A stretch of DNA of 64,000 nt, taken from the NCBI RefSeq assembly GCF_003002025.1, contig NZ_PVZB01000003.1, forward strand, positions 186,001-250,000, in the 5' to 3' direction. A model generated the notes under the pieces. The model made no database searches. It saw only the letters and a list, made by a program, of their open reading frames with translations, and was not told the DNA's origin. Shown here in pieces: positions 1-9,325 of the stretch (position 1 is the stretch's first letter; every line of letters starts with the position of its first letter). Source of the DNA: Paraburkholderia sp. BL25I1N1. Its GTDB lineage: Bacteria; Pseudomonadota; Gammaproteobacteria; Burkholderiales; Burkholderiaceae. Position numbers and translations under genes: made by a program.

Positions 1-317
1 CAACGTATGCACATGTCGTGCCAAGTACCCGGCTCAATGCGTAAAGAGAAGGGGAAGAGGAACAGAGAACCATGCCGCACAAGCGTTCTCGAGGAAAAGA
101 ACAAATTCCGCAGTGGGGCGAATCTGCTTCGCCAAACGTTTGCGTGAATCTGCGCGTAACGTAGCATTCCGCGTGACGTTACGCTGCTTCGCTCGCCACG
201 TGATTGTGTGCGAAGACATTCAGCAAGACAATTTGACCGAGTGAAATAGATTGACTAGTATCACCGTCAACAGCAGCATGTAAAACTAATAACATCCACA
301 GTACTCAGACCAGTCCG
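1..317. other. left-end region without a supported gene
   Basis: No reading frame here has convincing codon use, a ribosome binding site or a recognisable domain. The sequence is less GC-rich than the flanking genes, which fits intergenic or mobile-element-associated DNA next to the transposase-like fragment that follows. The window edge cuts it, so what lies to the left is unknown. Confidence 0.4.
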
Positions 318-596
318 ATGCTAGAAATTCCCCTTTCAGACGCCAATTGGGCTCGCGTCCAGAGTCTCTTCCCAGTGCTTTCATCAACACGTGGACGGCC
401 TCGCCGCAGCGATCGCGACATCCTCAACGCGATACTCTGGCTGCAACAACGAAAAGAAAAATGGCACAGACTTCCTGCGACTTTCCCGCCGCAACAGACT
501 TGCTATCTTAGGTACATGGCGTGGAAGAAGACCGGCGTGCTGGAACAAGTGAACGAGCGCCTTCCTCTGCACGATCCGGATATTTCGAACGTTTGA
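318..596 (+). CDS. IS5/IS402-type transposase N-terminal (DUF4096) protein, probable remnant
   Basis: This 92-residue protein resembles the DUF4096 N-terminal DNA-binding part of IS5/IS402-family transposases. It has the D-x-x-W start (residues 8-11), a G-R-P-R-R stretch (about 26-30), an I-L-x-A-I-L-W-L helix and the W-x-x-L-P then F-P-P-Q-Q-T-x-Y pattern (about 49-63). The usual downstream catalytic DDE domain is absent: the frame stops and nothing transposase-like follows. It is either a decayed insertion sequence or a free-standing DNA-binding derivative. No inverted repeats or target-site duplication were recognised. No strong ribosome binding site precedes the start, so expression is doubtful. 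Confidence 0.55.
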   Translation: MLEIPLSDANWARVQSLFPVLSSTRGRPRRSDRDILNAILWLQQRKEKWHRLPATFPPQQTCYLRYMAWKKTGVLEQVNERLPLHDPDISNV

Positions 597-834
597 TTAA
601 TACGTTTTCATTTGTCCGAATCCCATAACGACGGGGAGGTGAGGCGCGATCTAGCGGGTCACACCGATGACAAAACCGATCTCAGCGCCCCGGTTGCGAG
701 ATTGCCAGCCGACGTGCCCAGCGCGAAACGTGACCGGCACCGCCGCCCAATAAAAAACTCTCGGCGTCGGTGAAAACACTAAACGCAAGGCATCGACAAT
801 GTACAGTCAGGCGATTCAATTCGCCCTTGAACCG

Positions 835-1533
835 CTACAACGCAACAGCAAACGCTTCGCGCGGTTCTTCTTCACGCAGAATGTAGCCAAGCCCGCGCAA
901 AGTCATGATCTTCGCGCTTGAGGCCGCGAGATGCTTGCGCAAACGGTGGATATAGATATCGATTGCATCGGCGCTCGGTTCGTCGTCGAGTGTGAAGACT
1001 TTGTCCATTAGCGTCGCCTTGGAAACTGTCTTGCCCTGTTTCAGCATCAACGTCTCGAGAATGGCATGTTCGCGCCGACGCAACGGCAAAGGCTCGCTTT
1101 GCAGCATGAATTCGCGCGAGTCGAATAGATAGCGCAAGTCGCCGCACTCGATCGACTGGCCCTTGTCGCCGGCCGCCTGACGGCGGATCAACGCGTTGAT
1201 GCGCGCCAGCAGTTCGCGTGCGTCGAAGGGTTTGACGACATAGTCGTCGGCGCCGGCGGAAAAGCAGGCCACCTTGTCGTCGGTCGAGCCGTTCGCGGTC
1301 AGCATGAGCACCGGCACGTTGTCGCGTTTGCGACGCAGCCACGCGAGCACATCCTTGCCGCCAATGCCGGGCAAGCGCAAATCGAGCAACACAGCGTCGT
1401 AGCATTGCAGGCCAAGCAGCGTCTCGGCCTGTTCGCCGTTCTCTGCCCAGTCGATCACAAACTGCTCGACCTGCATCAGGTTCATCACCCAGCGCGCAAG
1501 TTCCGCATCATCTTCTACAAGCAGCAGTTTCAT
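835..1533 (-). CDS. OmpR/PhoB-family response regulator (copy 1)
   Basis: This is a 232-residue DNA-binding response regulator. The receiver domain (about 1-115) has the acidic pair E-D-D at 7-9, the phospho-acceptor Asp51 in L-L-D-L-R-L-P and a K-P-F motif near 100. A winged-helix output domain with the R-x-L-R-x-K-L and R-G-L-G-Y signatures follows. The frame stays open upstream, but homology begins at M-K-L-L-L-V-E-D-D, so I chose that start. It lies 25 bp after the sensor kinase and is probably co-transcribed with it. It closely resembles the second regulator at 5585-6262, so the pair arose by duplication. The target is probably one of the neighbouring binding-protein genes; this is inferred from position only. 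Confidence 0.9.
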   Translation of the reverse strand: MKLLLVEDDAELARWVMNLMQVEQFVIDWAENGEQAETLLGLQCYDAVLLDLRLPGIGGKDVLAWLRRKRDNVPVLMLTANGSTDDKVACFSAGADDYVVKPFDARELLARINALIRRQAAGDKGQSIECGDLRYLFDSREFMLQSEPLPLRRREHAILETLMLKQGKTVSKATLMDKVFTLDDEPSADAIDIYIHRLRKHLAASSAKIMTLRGLGYILREEEPREAFAVAL

Positions 1534-1558
1534 TATTCTTCCCTCATGTAGCCGCGCG

Positions 1559-2941
1559 TCATGTGGCGGCAGTCCATATTTGCATTCCCACCGTGGCGAC
1601 AAGGCCAACACCATCCGCGCCGGATTCGAGCGTGACGGTGCCACCCTGGCGATGGGCAATCTCCCGCACGATCGGCAGGCCGAGGCCCGTGCCGTCTGCG
1701 TGACTCGACGCGCGATAGAAGCGTTCGAACACCCGCGCCCGCGCCTCGGCCTTGATACCCGGTCCATTGTCGATCACACGCACGATAGCCATGTCGTCAC
1801 GGCGCTCGGTCTGCACGGTCACGCGGCCGCCCGGCTGGGTATAACGCAGCGCGTTGTCGACGAGATTGGTGACGAGCGCCGCGGTCAATGCCTCGTCGCC
1901 GGTAACGATCATTCCGTCTTCCAGCTCGGCGCCCAGATCGATTTCACGAGACTGCGCAAATGCAATCAACTCCTCAAGAACACCTGCAATCAACGCACTG
2001 AGATCGACGCGTTCGCACGCACCGACGGGCGCGGCGGACTCGGCCTGCGCGAGCAGCAGAAGTTTGTTGGTTAACGTGGTCAGCTTGCGGCTGCTTTTAT
2101 GCATGCCCGCCAGCGCCTCGGCGAGTGGCGCGTCGTGGTTCTCACGCTGGCGCGCGAACTGGATTTGCGCCACCAGTAGCGTGAGCGGCGTGCGCATCTG
2201 GTGCGCGGCATCGGAAATGAATTGCCGCTGAGTCGCGGCCTGCTGACCCATACGCGCGATGCACTGGTTGATTGCATCGACAATCGGTCTTAGTTCGACA
2301 TGCAAGCGCGCAACACGTATTGGCTGTAGCTGCGACGGATTGCGATCGGCGACGTCGTCTTTCACTTTCATCAGGGGACGCAACTCGAAAGTCAATCCGA
2401 GGTACACGAACACCATCGCGAGCACGAGCGTGAGCACCTCGCCGAATAGCTGCGGACGCAGCAGCCGCCACACCATCGCGTCTCGCGAGCCTTCGGTCTT
2501 TGCAACCGCGACGATGACTTCCTCCGTACGCCCCGTGTCGTAAAGTTGCCGGACGTAGGCAGCGGCGCGCACGGTGCGGCCATCTTCAAGACGGGTGACG
2601 TAGAGCGTTGGGTTGTCACCGGTGTGCGGCGGCAGTGGCAACTCCAGGCTGCCAGCTACCAGGCGGTGGCCGCTCGCCTCGATACGATAGAACACGCTGT
2701 CCTGTTCCGGCGACTCGAACAGCTCCAGCGCAGCCGGCGGAATCTGGATCGAGACATTGCCGTTGTCCCAATCGATATCCTCGCCGATGATACGCATCGA
2801 CGAGAGCAACGCATTGTCCTGCACGAGATCCGCCGTGGTCTGCGCATTGCGGTAAGAGATCACACCGGAAATGGAAACGAATGCCGCCAGTGGCAGCAGT
2901 AGCCACCACAGCAAGCGTCCGCGCAAGCTGCCTGAAAACAC
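1559..2941 (-). CDS. sensor histidine kinase, TctE/QseC-like (copy 1)
   Basis: This 460-residue inner-membrane sensor kinase has an N-terminal membrane segment (about 8-28), a periplasmic sensing region (about 30-160) and a second membrane segment (about 165-184). A linker leads to the dimerisation helix with the phospho-acceptor His247 in D-A-A-H-Q-M-R-T-P. The ATPase domain has the N box (N-L-V-D-N-A-L-R-Y), the G1 box (D-N-G-P-G-I) and the G2 box (G-T-G-L-G-L). It precedes its response regulator on the same strand and follows the binding-protein gene at 3008-4048, which suggests a binding-protein / kinase / regulator unit. The signal sensed is unknown. It is a clear paralogue of the kinase at 4201-5595. 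Confidence 0.9.
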   Translation of the reverse strand: MFSGSLRGRLLWWLLLPLAAFVSISGVISYRNAQTTADLVQDNALLSSMRIIGEDIDWDNGNVSIQIPPAALELFESPEQDSVFYRIEASGHRLVAGSLELPLPPHTGDNPTLYVTRLEDGRTVRAAAYVRQLYDTGRTEEVIVAVAKTEGSRDAMVWRLLRPQLFGEVLTLVLAMVFVYLGLTFELRPLMKVKDDVADRNPSQLQPIRVARLHVELRPIVDAINQCIARMGQQAATQRQFISDAAHQMRTPLTLLVAQIQFARQRENHDAPLAEALAGMHKSSRKLTTLTNKLLLLAQAESAAPVGACERVDLSALIAGVLEELIAFAQSREIDLGAELEDGMIVTGDEALTAALVTNLVDNALRYTQPGGRVTVQTERRDDMAIVRVIDNGPGIKAEARARVFERFYRASSHADGTGLGLPIVREIAHRQGGTVTLESGADGVGLVATVGMQIWTAAT

Positions 2942-3007
2942 GATGCGTCGCCCCTCTCTAAAGGATGCCGGCGCGCCTCGTCGAGAGAGGTGCGCCCAGC
3001 TTCCGCC

Positions 3008-4048
3008 TTACGGCTTTACTTCGTTGACGAACTGATTAGTGAACGTCCTCGACAGATCGATATGACGACCCTTCACCGACGGGTTGAAACCCGCCAGCAC
3101 CTTGAGCACCGTTTCCGGCCCGTCGGCGGGCATCTTGCCGTCGGCGGTGTACATGGGTAGCGTCGCCTTTAACGCGCTCACATAGAGCGCCTTGTCATTG
3201 CCGATGTAGTCTTTCGGCATGTTCGCGGCGATCTCGTCTGCGCTATGTGTATTCAAATATCGCAACGTCTTCACAAACGCGCGTGCGAGTTTGGCCGCCT
3301 CCTGTGGATGCCTGTCGAGCCACGCGCTCTGCACATACAGGCTCGATGCCGGATACGTTCCGCCGAGCGCGGCGCGCGTGCCTTCGACATTGCGCATGTC
3401 CACCAGCACCTTGGCGTCACCGGATTTGAGCAACCGCGAGACGGTCGGCTCGGTAGTCATGCCGGCGTCGATCCGCCCTTGCCGGATCGCGGCGATAAAG
3501 CTGTTGTCCGCGCCCACCGGCAGCACCGTGTACTGTGAACGCGGCACCCCTTTCAGGCTGGCCAGGTACTGCGTGAGAAAGTTGGTCGACGAGCCGAGCC
3601 CCGTCACGCCGAGCGTTTTACCCTTCACGTCGGCCATGCTTTTGATCGAACCGGCCGCCCTGGTCGCGACCATCTCCACTTCGCCGGGAACCTGGCCGAA
3701 CACAACAATCGCCTTGACTTCCTTACCCTTGGCTTGCAGGTCGATCGCGTGATCGTAGAAACCGACCACGGCCTGCACACCGCCCGCGAGCAATTCGTTT
3801 TCCGCATCGACGCCCGCCGGCTGCGATTGCAGTTCGACGTCGAGTCCCTCTGCCTGGAAGTAGCCTAGTTGTTCGGTAAGGCGTGCGGGCAGATAGATGA
3901 GCTTGGTAATGCCGCCCACCATGATGACGGTTTTTTCGGGCGAGTCCGCATGCGCGTGCGCTGCCGGCTGGGCGAGCAGCAAGATCGTGAGCGACGCCGC
4001 GACGGCGGCGTGGACGGCGCGCGCAACGCGCGTCGCAGCATGAGGCAT
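3008..4048 (-). CDS. NMT1/TauA-like ABC transporter periplasmic binding protein (copy 1)
   Basis: This 346-residue exported solute-binding protein is of the NMT1/SsuA/TauA type. An N-terminal signal peptide ends near A-H-A-H-A-D. The mature part shares long blocks with the paralogue at 6512-7531, including G-Q-V-P-G-E-V-E-M-V, G-L-G-S-S-T and P-V-G-A-D-N-S-F-I-A-A-I. I chose the Met of M-P-H-A-A-T-R because a GGAG box sits about 10 bases upstream; a start 27 bases further out lacks one. No permease or ATPase accompanies this copy. It may share the importer encoded at 7572-9246 or act as a ligand sensor for the kinase downstream. The substrate cannot be told from sequence. Confidence 0.85.
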   Translation of the reverse strand: MPHAATRVARAVHAAVAASLTILLLAQPAAHAHADSPEKTVIMVGGITKLIYLPARLTEQLGYFQAEGLDVELQSQPAGVDAENELLAGGVQAVVGFYDHAIDLQAKGKEVKAIVVFGQVPGEVEMVATRAAGSIKSMADVKGKTLGVTGLGSSTNFLTQYLASLKGVPRSQYTVLPVGADNSFIAAIRQGRIDAGMTTEPTVSRLLKSGDAKVLVDMRNVEGTRAALGGTYPASSLYVQSAWLDRHPQEAAKLARAFVKTLRYLNTHSADEIAANMPKDYIGNDKALYVSALKATLPMYTADGKMPADGPETVLKVLAGFNPSVKGRHIDLSRTFTNQFVNEVKP

Positions 4049-4200
4049 GGTGGATGTCTCCGTTGTTTTCCGCATCCGCGGTGGGCGCCTGAGGGACCGC
4101 CTGCAAAAATTCTAGGCACGCGAAGCCTTCTCAAAGCTTTCGCCAATGGCTTTGCTGCCCTAACTGCGGGTTTGTCCTGAGTCGTGCTGAAGTAACGGCT

Positions 4201-5595
4201 CTAACCTGCTTTAAAACGCTCTGCCGCGGCTCGCGGAAACGTCACACTGATGTGCACGCCTTTGCCGCCCTCGCCCGGCTTGAGCGCGATCTCGCCGTGA
4301 TGGGCGTCCGCGATTTCACGCACGATGGCGAGCCCCAGGCCGGTGCCCTCCGTATCCGCCGACGCCCGGAAGAACGGCTCGAACACGCGGCTGCGCGATT
4401 CGGCCGGAATGCCGGGACCATCGTCCAGCACGCTTACGGTGACCGTATCGGCGTCGGCGCTCACGCCCACGGTGACATGGCCGCCGCCGCCCGTATAGCG
4501 GATCGCGTTCTCCGCGAGATTGGCAATCAACGCCTGCAATAGCCCGCGATGCCCCGCCACCGGCGCGGCACCGTTCAGCTCTGCGCCTAGATCGATGTCT
4601 CTGGCCTGCGCGAGCAACGCGAGGTCCTCCACGACTTCCAACGCGAGCGGCACCAGGTCCACCGTTTCCACCGCGAGTTGCGTGTTGTCGGCGGCCTCGG
4701 CCTGCGCGAGCAGAAGCAGCTTGTTCGTGAGACCCACCATCGAACGATTACTGCGATGCATGGCGGCCAGTGCTTCGTCGAGCGCGGGGTTCAAGTCGTC
4801 CTGTTGCCGCGCGAACTGCAATTGCGTGCCGAGCAAAGTGAGCGGCGTGCGCAACTGATGTGCGGCGTCGGCGATAAAGCGGCGTTGCGCGGCCACCTGC
4901 ACGCCGAGCCGCGCGATGCATTGATTGATCGCTTCCACGATCGGCCGCAACTCGGTGTGCAGACGCTCGACGCGAATCGGCTCCAGCTGCATCGGGTCGC
5001 GATCCGCCACCTCCTCTTTCACTTTCATCAGAGGCCGTAACTCGAAAGTGAGACCAATGCAAACCAGCGCCACCGCCAGCACGATCATTTCGATTTGCCG
5101 CACGAGTTGCGGTTGCCACAATTGCTGAGCCATGGCGTCACGCGAGCGCACGGTTTTGCCGACCGTCACGCGCACGCGGCGCGTCGCGCCGTTGTCGTAC
5201 ATGAGACGCACGAGCCCGGCTGCGCGCACATTGTGGCCTTGCAGATGGGTGTCGTAGTGATCCGGCGTATCGGCTGCCTGCGCCGGACGCGCGGGGAAAT
5301 CGGGGGTTCCGGCGAGCAGCCGTCCGTCGTCGACCTGCACGCTGTAGAACACCTGGTCGCGGTAGGGCGAGACGAATACTTCGAGCGCGGCGGGCGGCAC
5401 ATCCACACGCAGAAAGCCGTCCACCCATTCCACTTCGCCCGCGATCATGCGCGCCGATGAAATCAACTGATTGTCCTGCACCAGATCCGCCGTGCGCCGC
5501 GCATTGTCGTATTCGGCCTTGCCGGTCACGAATACGTACAACGCGAGTGGCACCAGCAGCCACCACAGCAGGCGCATGCGCAGACTATTGGTCAT
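4201..5595 (-). CDS. sensor histidine kinase, TctE/QseC-like (copy 2)
   Basis: This 464-residue membrane sensor kinase parallels copy 1. It has membrane segments at about 8-25 and 168-186 with a periplasmic domain between them. The conserved L-T-F-E-L-R-P-L-M-K-V-K junction leads into the linker, with His246 in D-A-A-H-Q-L-R-T-P. The ATPase motifs are N-L-A-E-N-A-I-R-Y, D-D-G-P-G-I and G-T-G-L-G-L. The chosen start overlaps the 3' end of its regulator gene by 11 bases, which indicates translational coupling. Gene order is regulator then kinase, the reverse of copy 1. The pair is divergent from the importer operon starting at 6512 and probably controls it. Confidence 0.9.
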   Translation of the reverse strand: MTNSLRMRLLWWLLVPLALYVFVTGKAEYDNARRTADLVQDNQLISSARMIAGEVEWVDGFLRVDVPPAALEVFVSPYRDQVFYSVQVDDGRLLAGTPDFPARPAQAADTPDHYDTHLQGHNVRAAGLVRLMYDNGATRRVRVTVGKTVRSRDAMAQQLWQPQLVRQIEMIVLAVALVCIGLTFELRPLMKVKEEVADRDPMQLEPIRVERLHTELRPIVEAINQCIARLGVQVAAQRRFIADAAHQLRTPLTLLGTQLQFARQQDDLNPALDEALAAMHRSNRSMVGLTNKLLLLAQAEAADNTQLAVETVDLVPLALEVVEDLALLAQARDIDLGAELNGAAPVAGHRGLLQALIANLAENAIRYTGGGGHVTVGVSADADTVTVSVLDDGPGIPAESRSRVFEPFFRASADTEGTGLGLAIVREIADAHHGEIALKPGEGGKGVHISVTFPRAAAERFKAG

Positions 5596-6262
5596 CTTCT
5601 TTCTTGCGCAGCAGATAACCGAGACCGCGCAACGTGACGATCGCCGCCGAACTGCCGTCGAGTTTCTTGCGCAGACGCGAGATGTAGATTTCGACGGCAT
5701 CTTCACTCGGCTCGTCGGCGAGCGTGAAGATAGCGTCGACCAGCGCCGGCTTCGTGACGGTTTTGCCCAGACGCAGGATCAACGTTTCGAGTACCGAACG
5801 CTCGCGTGGCGTGACGTTCAGCGGCGCGCCCTTCAGCGTGAACTGCCGCGTGTCGATGTCGAACGCGAGATCGCCGCACACCACTTCGCTCGCCTTGGAA
5901 GGTGACTGCCTGCGGATCGCCACCTTGATCCGCGCGATCAACTCGCGCACTTCGAACGGCTTGACGAGGTAATCGTCCGCGCCGGCGCCGAGCAGTTCCA
6001 CTTTTTCGTCGATCGAACCGCTCGCCGTCAGAATCAGCACCGGCGTCGCGTCGCCGCGCTGACGCAGACGCCGCAGCACGTTCTTGCCCGACAGCTTGGG
6101 CAGATTCAGGTCGAGCAGGATCACGTCGTAGTGATTGGTGCGCAGAAGCAGGTCTGCGGCGTCGCCGTCCTGCACGGCGTCGAGCGCGAACGCCTCCTGC
6201 TCCAGCATCTTCGCGAGCCAGTGCGCCAGCGTGGGGTTGTCTTCGATCAGCAGCAGCTTCAT
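5585..6262 (-). CDS. OmpR/PhoB-family response regulator (copy 2)
   Basis: This 225-residue response regulator has a receiver domain with E-D-N at 7-9, the phospho-acceptor Asp51 and the K-P-F motif. The winged-helix domain ends in S-R-L-R-K-K-L and R-G-L-G-Y-L-L. It is first in a two-gene operon with the kinase whose start overlaps its end. The 249-bp divergent interval to the binding-protein gene at 6512 is the natural place for its operator. From the arrangement I infer that it regulates the ABC importer, but direct repeats typical of OmpR-family sites were not pinned down. Confidence 0.9.
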   Translation of the reverse strand: MKLLLIEDNPTLAHWLAKMLEQEAFALDAVQDGDAADLLLRTNHYDVILLDLNLPKLSGKNVLRRLRQRGDATPVLILTASGSIDEKVELLGAGADDYLVKPFEVRELIARIKVAIRRQSPSKASEVVCGDLAFDIDTRQFTLKGAPLNVTPRERSVLETLILRLGKTVTKPALVDAIFTLADEPSEDAVEIYISRLRKKLDGSSAAIVTLRGLGYLLRKKEDDQ

Positions 6263-6437
6263 GGCGGGAACGGCAAGAGTCAGGCCGTCGATTGTGCCGT
6301 AAAAAAAGGGGTTTGCGCGCGTGCTGTGTGTTGTGCGGGAACCGTCGCGACGTTTTAGGCAGGCTCGGGGGAACGTTGCGGGTTAACACCCATGATTTGG
6401 CCACACCCCCGAAAGCTGCCAGAAGGTTTCCCATTTC

Positions 6438-6443
6438 TATAAT
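6438..6443 (+). promoter_or_regulatory. candidate -10 element of the importer operon
   Basis: A perfect TATAAT lies 68 bases before the binding-protein start. The hexamer 17 bases upstream (GCTGCC) is a poor -35. This suggests an activator-dependent sigma-70 promoter, which fits control by the adjacent OmpR-type regulator. Confidence 0.4.
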
Positions 6444-6511
6444 CGCCGTCATTCACCCAGAAAGCGCCGCATGCAGCACCCAGCGGCGACCAAACCTAAG
6501 GAGACTGCTTC

Positions 6512-7531
6512 ATGCGTACCTTGCGCCAGATTGCCGCTGTATCAGGTGTTGCGTTCACCCTTGCGGCCGCTTCGGCCGCCGCTCACGCGGAAAAGCTCAC
6601 GATCATGGTCGGCGGCGCCACCAAGATCATCTATCTGCCCGCCAAGCTGACGGAGCAACTCGGCTACTTCAAGGACGAAGGCCTCGACGTCGAAATCCTC
6701 TCGCAGCCGGCCGGCGTCGACGCGGAAAACGAACTGCTCGCCGGCGCGGTGCAAGGCGTGGTGGGCTTCTACGACCACACCATCGACCTGCAAAGCAAGG
6801 GCAAGGAAGTCCAGGCGCTGGTGATCTTCGGCCAGGTGCCGGGCGAAGTGGAAATGGTGTCCACCAAGGCTGCGGACAGTTTCAAGAGCATGGCCGACGC
6901 GAAGGGCAAAACGCTCGGCGTGACGGGGCTCGGTTCGTCGACCAGCTTCCTCACGCAATACCTCGCACAACGTGCGGGCGTGCCGTCCACGCAATACACG
7001 CTGCTGCCTGTTGGCGCGGACAACAGCTTCATCGCGGCAATCAAGCAGAGCCGTATCGACGCGGGCATGACGACCGAGCCGACCGTCTCGCAGTTGCTGA
7101 AGACCGGCGACGCCAAGGTGCTGGTCGATATGCGTACGCTGGAAGGCACGCGTGCCGCGCTCGGCGGCACCTATCCGGCTTCGAGCTTCTACGTTCAGCG
7201 CGCGTGGGCTGAGTCGCACAAGGACGACGCCGCGAAGCTCTCGCACGCTTTCGCAAAGACGCTGAACTTCATCGCGACGCATAGCGCCGAAGAGATTGCC
7301 GCGAAGATGCCGAAAGACTACTACGGCAACAACAAAGACCTGTACGTCGGCGCGCTGAAGGCGTCGCTGCCAATGTTCACGAAAGACGGCAAGATGCCCG
7401 CCGACGGTCCGGATACCGTGCTGAAAGTGCTGTCGGCGTTCAATCCTTCAGTGAAGGGTAAGCATATCGACCTCGCCAAGACTTACACCAACGACTACGT
7501 GTCGGCGCCGGTCAAGACGGCGGCGAAATAG
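6512..7531 (+). CDS. NMT1/TauA-like ABC transporter periplasmic binding protein (copy 2)
   Basis: This 339-residue exported binding protein has a clean signal peptide (cleavage near A-A-A-H-A, about residue 26). It is highly similar to copy 1 at 3008-4048 over its whole length. A good AAGGAG box precedes the start. It heads an operon with the ATPase (7572) and permease (8383), making a complete importer of the nitrate/sulfonate/taurine class. The class also includes thiamine-precursor and aromatic-sulfonate transporters. The ligand is not predictable from motifs. The divergent two-component pair suggests induction by an external signal. Confidence 0.9.
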   Translation: MRTLRQIAAVSGVAFTLAAASAAAHAEKLTIMVGGATKIIYLPAKLTEQLGYFKDEGLDVEILSQPAGVDAENELLAGAVQGVVGFYDHTIDLQSKGKEVQALVIFGQVPGEVEMVSTKAADSFKSMADAKGKTLGVTGLGSSTSFLTQYLAQRAGVPSTQYTLLPVGADNSFIAAIKQSRIDAGMTTEPTVSQLLKTGDAKVLVDMRTLEGTRAALGGTYPASSFYVQRAWAESHKDDAAKLSHAFAKTLNFIATHSAEEIAAKMPKDYYGNNKDLYVGALKASLPMFTKDGKMPADGPDTVLKVLSAFNPSVKGKHIDLAKTYTNDYVSAPVKTAAK

Positions 7532-7571
7532 CGCCTTTTTCAACATCCCGAGAACAACGAGGCACCAGCCG

Positions 7572-8366
7572 ATGAACCAACCTTTGTCACGCGACACGCC
7601 AGCGATCGAGATGCGCAACGTGTCGTGCCGTTTCATCTCCCCTGATGGCAAGGCGACGATCGCGTTGCGCGACTTCAGCATGTCGGTGGCGCGCGGCGAA
7701 TTCGTCGCCGTGGTCGGACCCACGGGTTGCGGCAAGTCCACCACGCTCAGCATGATTACCGGCCTGCTGAAGCCCACCACGGGCGAAGTTCGCGTGATGG
7801 GCGCGCCGGTGGACGGCATCGATCCGCGTATCGGTTTCGTCTTTCAGGCCGACGCCGTATTCCCGTGGCGTTCGGTGCTCGACAACGTCGCCGCGGGTCC
7901 GCTGTATCGCGGCCGTTCGAAATCCGCCGCGTACGACGAAGCCAACGAATGGCTGCGTCGCGTGGGCCTCGACAAGTTCGGCAAGCACTATCCGCATCAA
8001 CTGTCCGGTGGCATGAGAAAGCGCGTGGCGCTCGCGCAGACCTTTATCAACAAGCCGGAAATCCTGCTGATGGACGAGCCGTTCTCGGCGCTCGACATGC
8101 AGACCCGCACGCTGATGCAGGACGAACTGCTGCAACTGTGGGGCGGCGCCGGCTCAGTGGTGTTCGTCACGCACGATCTGGAAGAAGCGATTGCACTTGC
8201 CGACCGTGTATTCGTGCTGACCGCGCGCCCGGCGACATTGAAGAAGGTGTATGAAATCGATCTGCCGCGTCCGCGGGTCACCTCGGAGATTCGCTACGAG
8301 CCGCGTTTTATCGAAATCTCGCGCGACATCTGGCATGACTTGCGCGAAGAAGTGCAGATCGGTTAA
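7572..8366 (+). CDS. ABC importer ATP-binding protein (SsuB/TauB-like)
   Basis: This 264-residue cytoplasmic ATPase has Walker A G-P-T-G-C-G-K-S-T (about 50-58), a Q-loop F-V-F-Q-A-D, the signature L-S-G-G-M and Walker B L-L-M-D-E-P followed by S-A-L-D. The switch His is in F-V-T-H-D-L-E-E-A. The C-terminal segment after the H-loop matches the nitrate/taurine ATPase group. It lies 40 bp after the binding-protein gene and 16 bp before the permease start, so the three genes are one transcript. It powers import of the unknown ligand. Confidence 0.92.
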   Translation: MNQPLSRDTPAIEMRNVSCRFISPDGKATIALRDFSMSVARGEFVAVVGPTGCGKSTTLSMITGLLKPTTGEVRVMGAPVDGIDPRIGFVFQADAVFPWRSVLDNVAAGPLYRGRSKSAAYDEANEWLRRVGLDKFGKHYPHQLSGGMRKRVALAQTFINKPEILLMDEPFSALDMQTRTLMQDELLQLWGGAGSVVFVTHDLEEAIALADRVFVLTARPATLKKVYEIDLPRPRVTSEIRYEPRFIEISRDIWHDLREEVQIG

Positions 8367-8382
8367 TCAAGGAACGGCAAAC

Positions 8383-9246
8383 ATGTCTACTACCCCTCAA
8401 CGAATGATGCCCTCGGGCATCGACGCCGCGTCGCTCGCCCACGTCGAACGTGTGGCGCAAAAACGCATCCGGCAACGTCAGGCACTGGTAATCACGCTGC
8501 GTATCGTCGTGCTGGTCGTCGTGCTCGGCGGCTGGGAACTGTCCGCGCGCCTGAAGTGGATCGATCCGTTCTTCTTCTCGATGCCGAGCGCCATTTTCGA
8601 ACAGATCGTCGACTGGTTCGTGAACGGCACTTCGCAAGGTCCGCTGCTGACGCAAGTGTGGGTCACCCTCGAAGAAACCGGACTCGGCTTCATTATCGGT
8701 TCGGTGGCCGGTGTGTTCTGCGGCATCGTGCTGGGTCGCAACAAGCTGCTCTCCGACGTCTTCAGTCTTTACATCAAGATCGCCAACTCGATTCCGCGCG
8801 TGGTGCTCGGGTCGGTGTTCGTGATTGCACTGGGACTGGGCATGGCGTCGAAGGTGGCGCTGGCGGTGGTGATGGTGTTCTTCGTCGTGTTCGCCAACGC
8901 TTTCCAGGGCGTGCGTGAAGCGGATCGCTACATGATCGCGAATGCGCAGATTCTCGGCGCGTCGCGCCGCCAGGTGACGACCTCGGTGGTGATCCCGTCG
9001 GCATTGAGCTGGATTCTCGCGAGCTTGCACGTGAGCTTCGGGTTCGCGCTGGTCGGTGCGGTGGTCGGCGAATTCCTCGGCTCGAAGCAAGGTATCGGAC
9101 TCTTGATCTCAACTGCGCAAGGCGCGTTCAACGCAAGCGGCGTGTTCGCCGCGATGATTGTGTTGGCCGTGGTCGCACTGGCAGCGGACTATCTGTTGAC
9201 TGCGGTCGAACAGCGGCTGTTGAAGTGGCGGCCGGCTGCGGTTTGA
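8383..9246 (+). CDS. ABC importer permease (SsuC/TauC-like)
   Basis: This 287-residue inner-membrane permease has about six hydrophobic segments. The BPD-transport coupling loop appears as E-A-D-R-Y-M-I-A-N-A-Q-I-L-G-A-S around residues 180-200. A frame open further upstream is a shadow of the ATPase gene. The ATG at 8383 has an AAGGA box and agrees with family length. The gene ends the importer operon and is followed by a strong hairpin terminator. A single permease gene implies a homodimeric channel, as is usual in this class. Confidence 0.9.
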   Translation: MSTTPQRMMPSGIDAASLAHVERVAQKRIRQRQALVITLRIVVLVVVLGGWELSARLKWIDPFFFSMPSAIFEQIVDWFVNGTSQGPLLTQVWVTLEETGLGFIIGSVAGVFCGIVLGRNKLLSDVFSLYIKIANSIPRVVLGSVFVIALGLGMASKVALAVVMVFFVVFANAFQGVREADRYMIANAQILGASRRQVTTSVVIPSALSWILASLHVSFGFALVGAVVGEFLGSKQGIGLLISTAQGAFNASGVFAAMIVLAVVALAADYLLTAVEQRLLKWRPAAV

Positions 9247-9282
9247 GCGAGCGACATTAGCCGAGTAGAAGCTCACGTTTAA

Positions 9283-9325
9283 AAAACGCCGTTCAGTCAC
9301 AGGCTGAACGGCGTTTTGTTTTTGG
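9283..9325 (+). terminator. rho-independent terminator of the importer operon
   Basis: A perfect 14-bp stem (arms 9283-9296 and 9304-9317, 7-base loop) is followed by a T-rich run. It sits 37 bp after the permease stop codon. Confidence 0.9.

Noticed and set aside
318-596. Complete insertion sequence
   Set aside because: Only the N-terminal DUF4096 part is present, without catalytic domain or identifiable terminal repeats.
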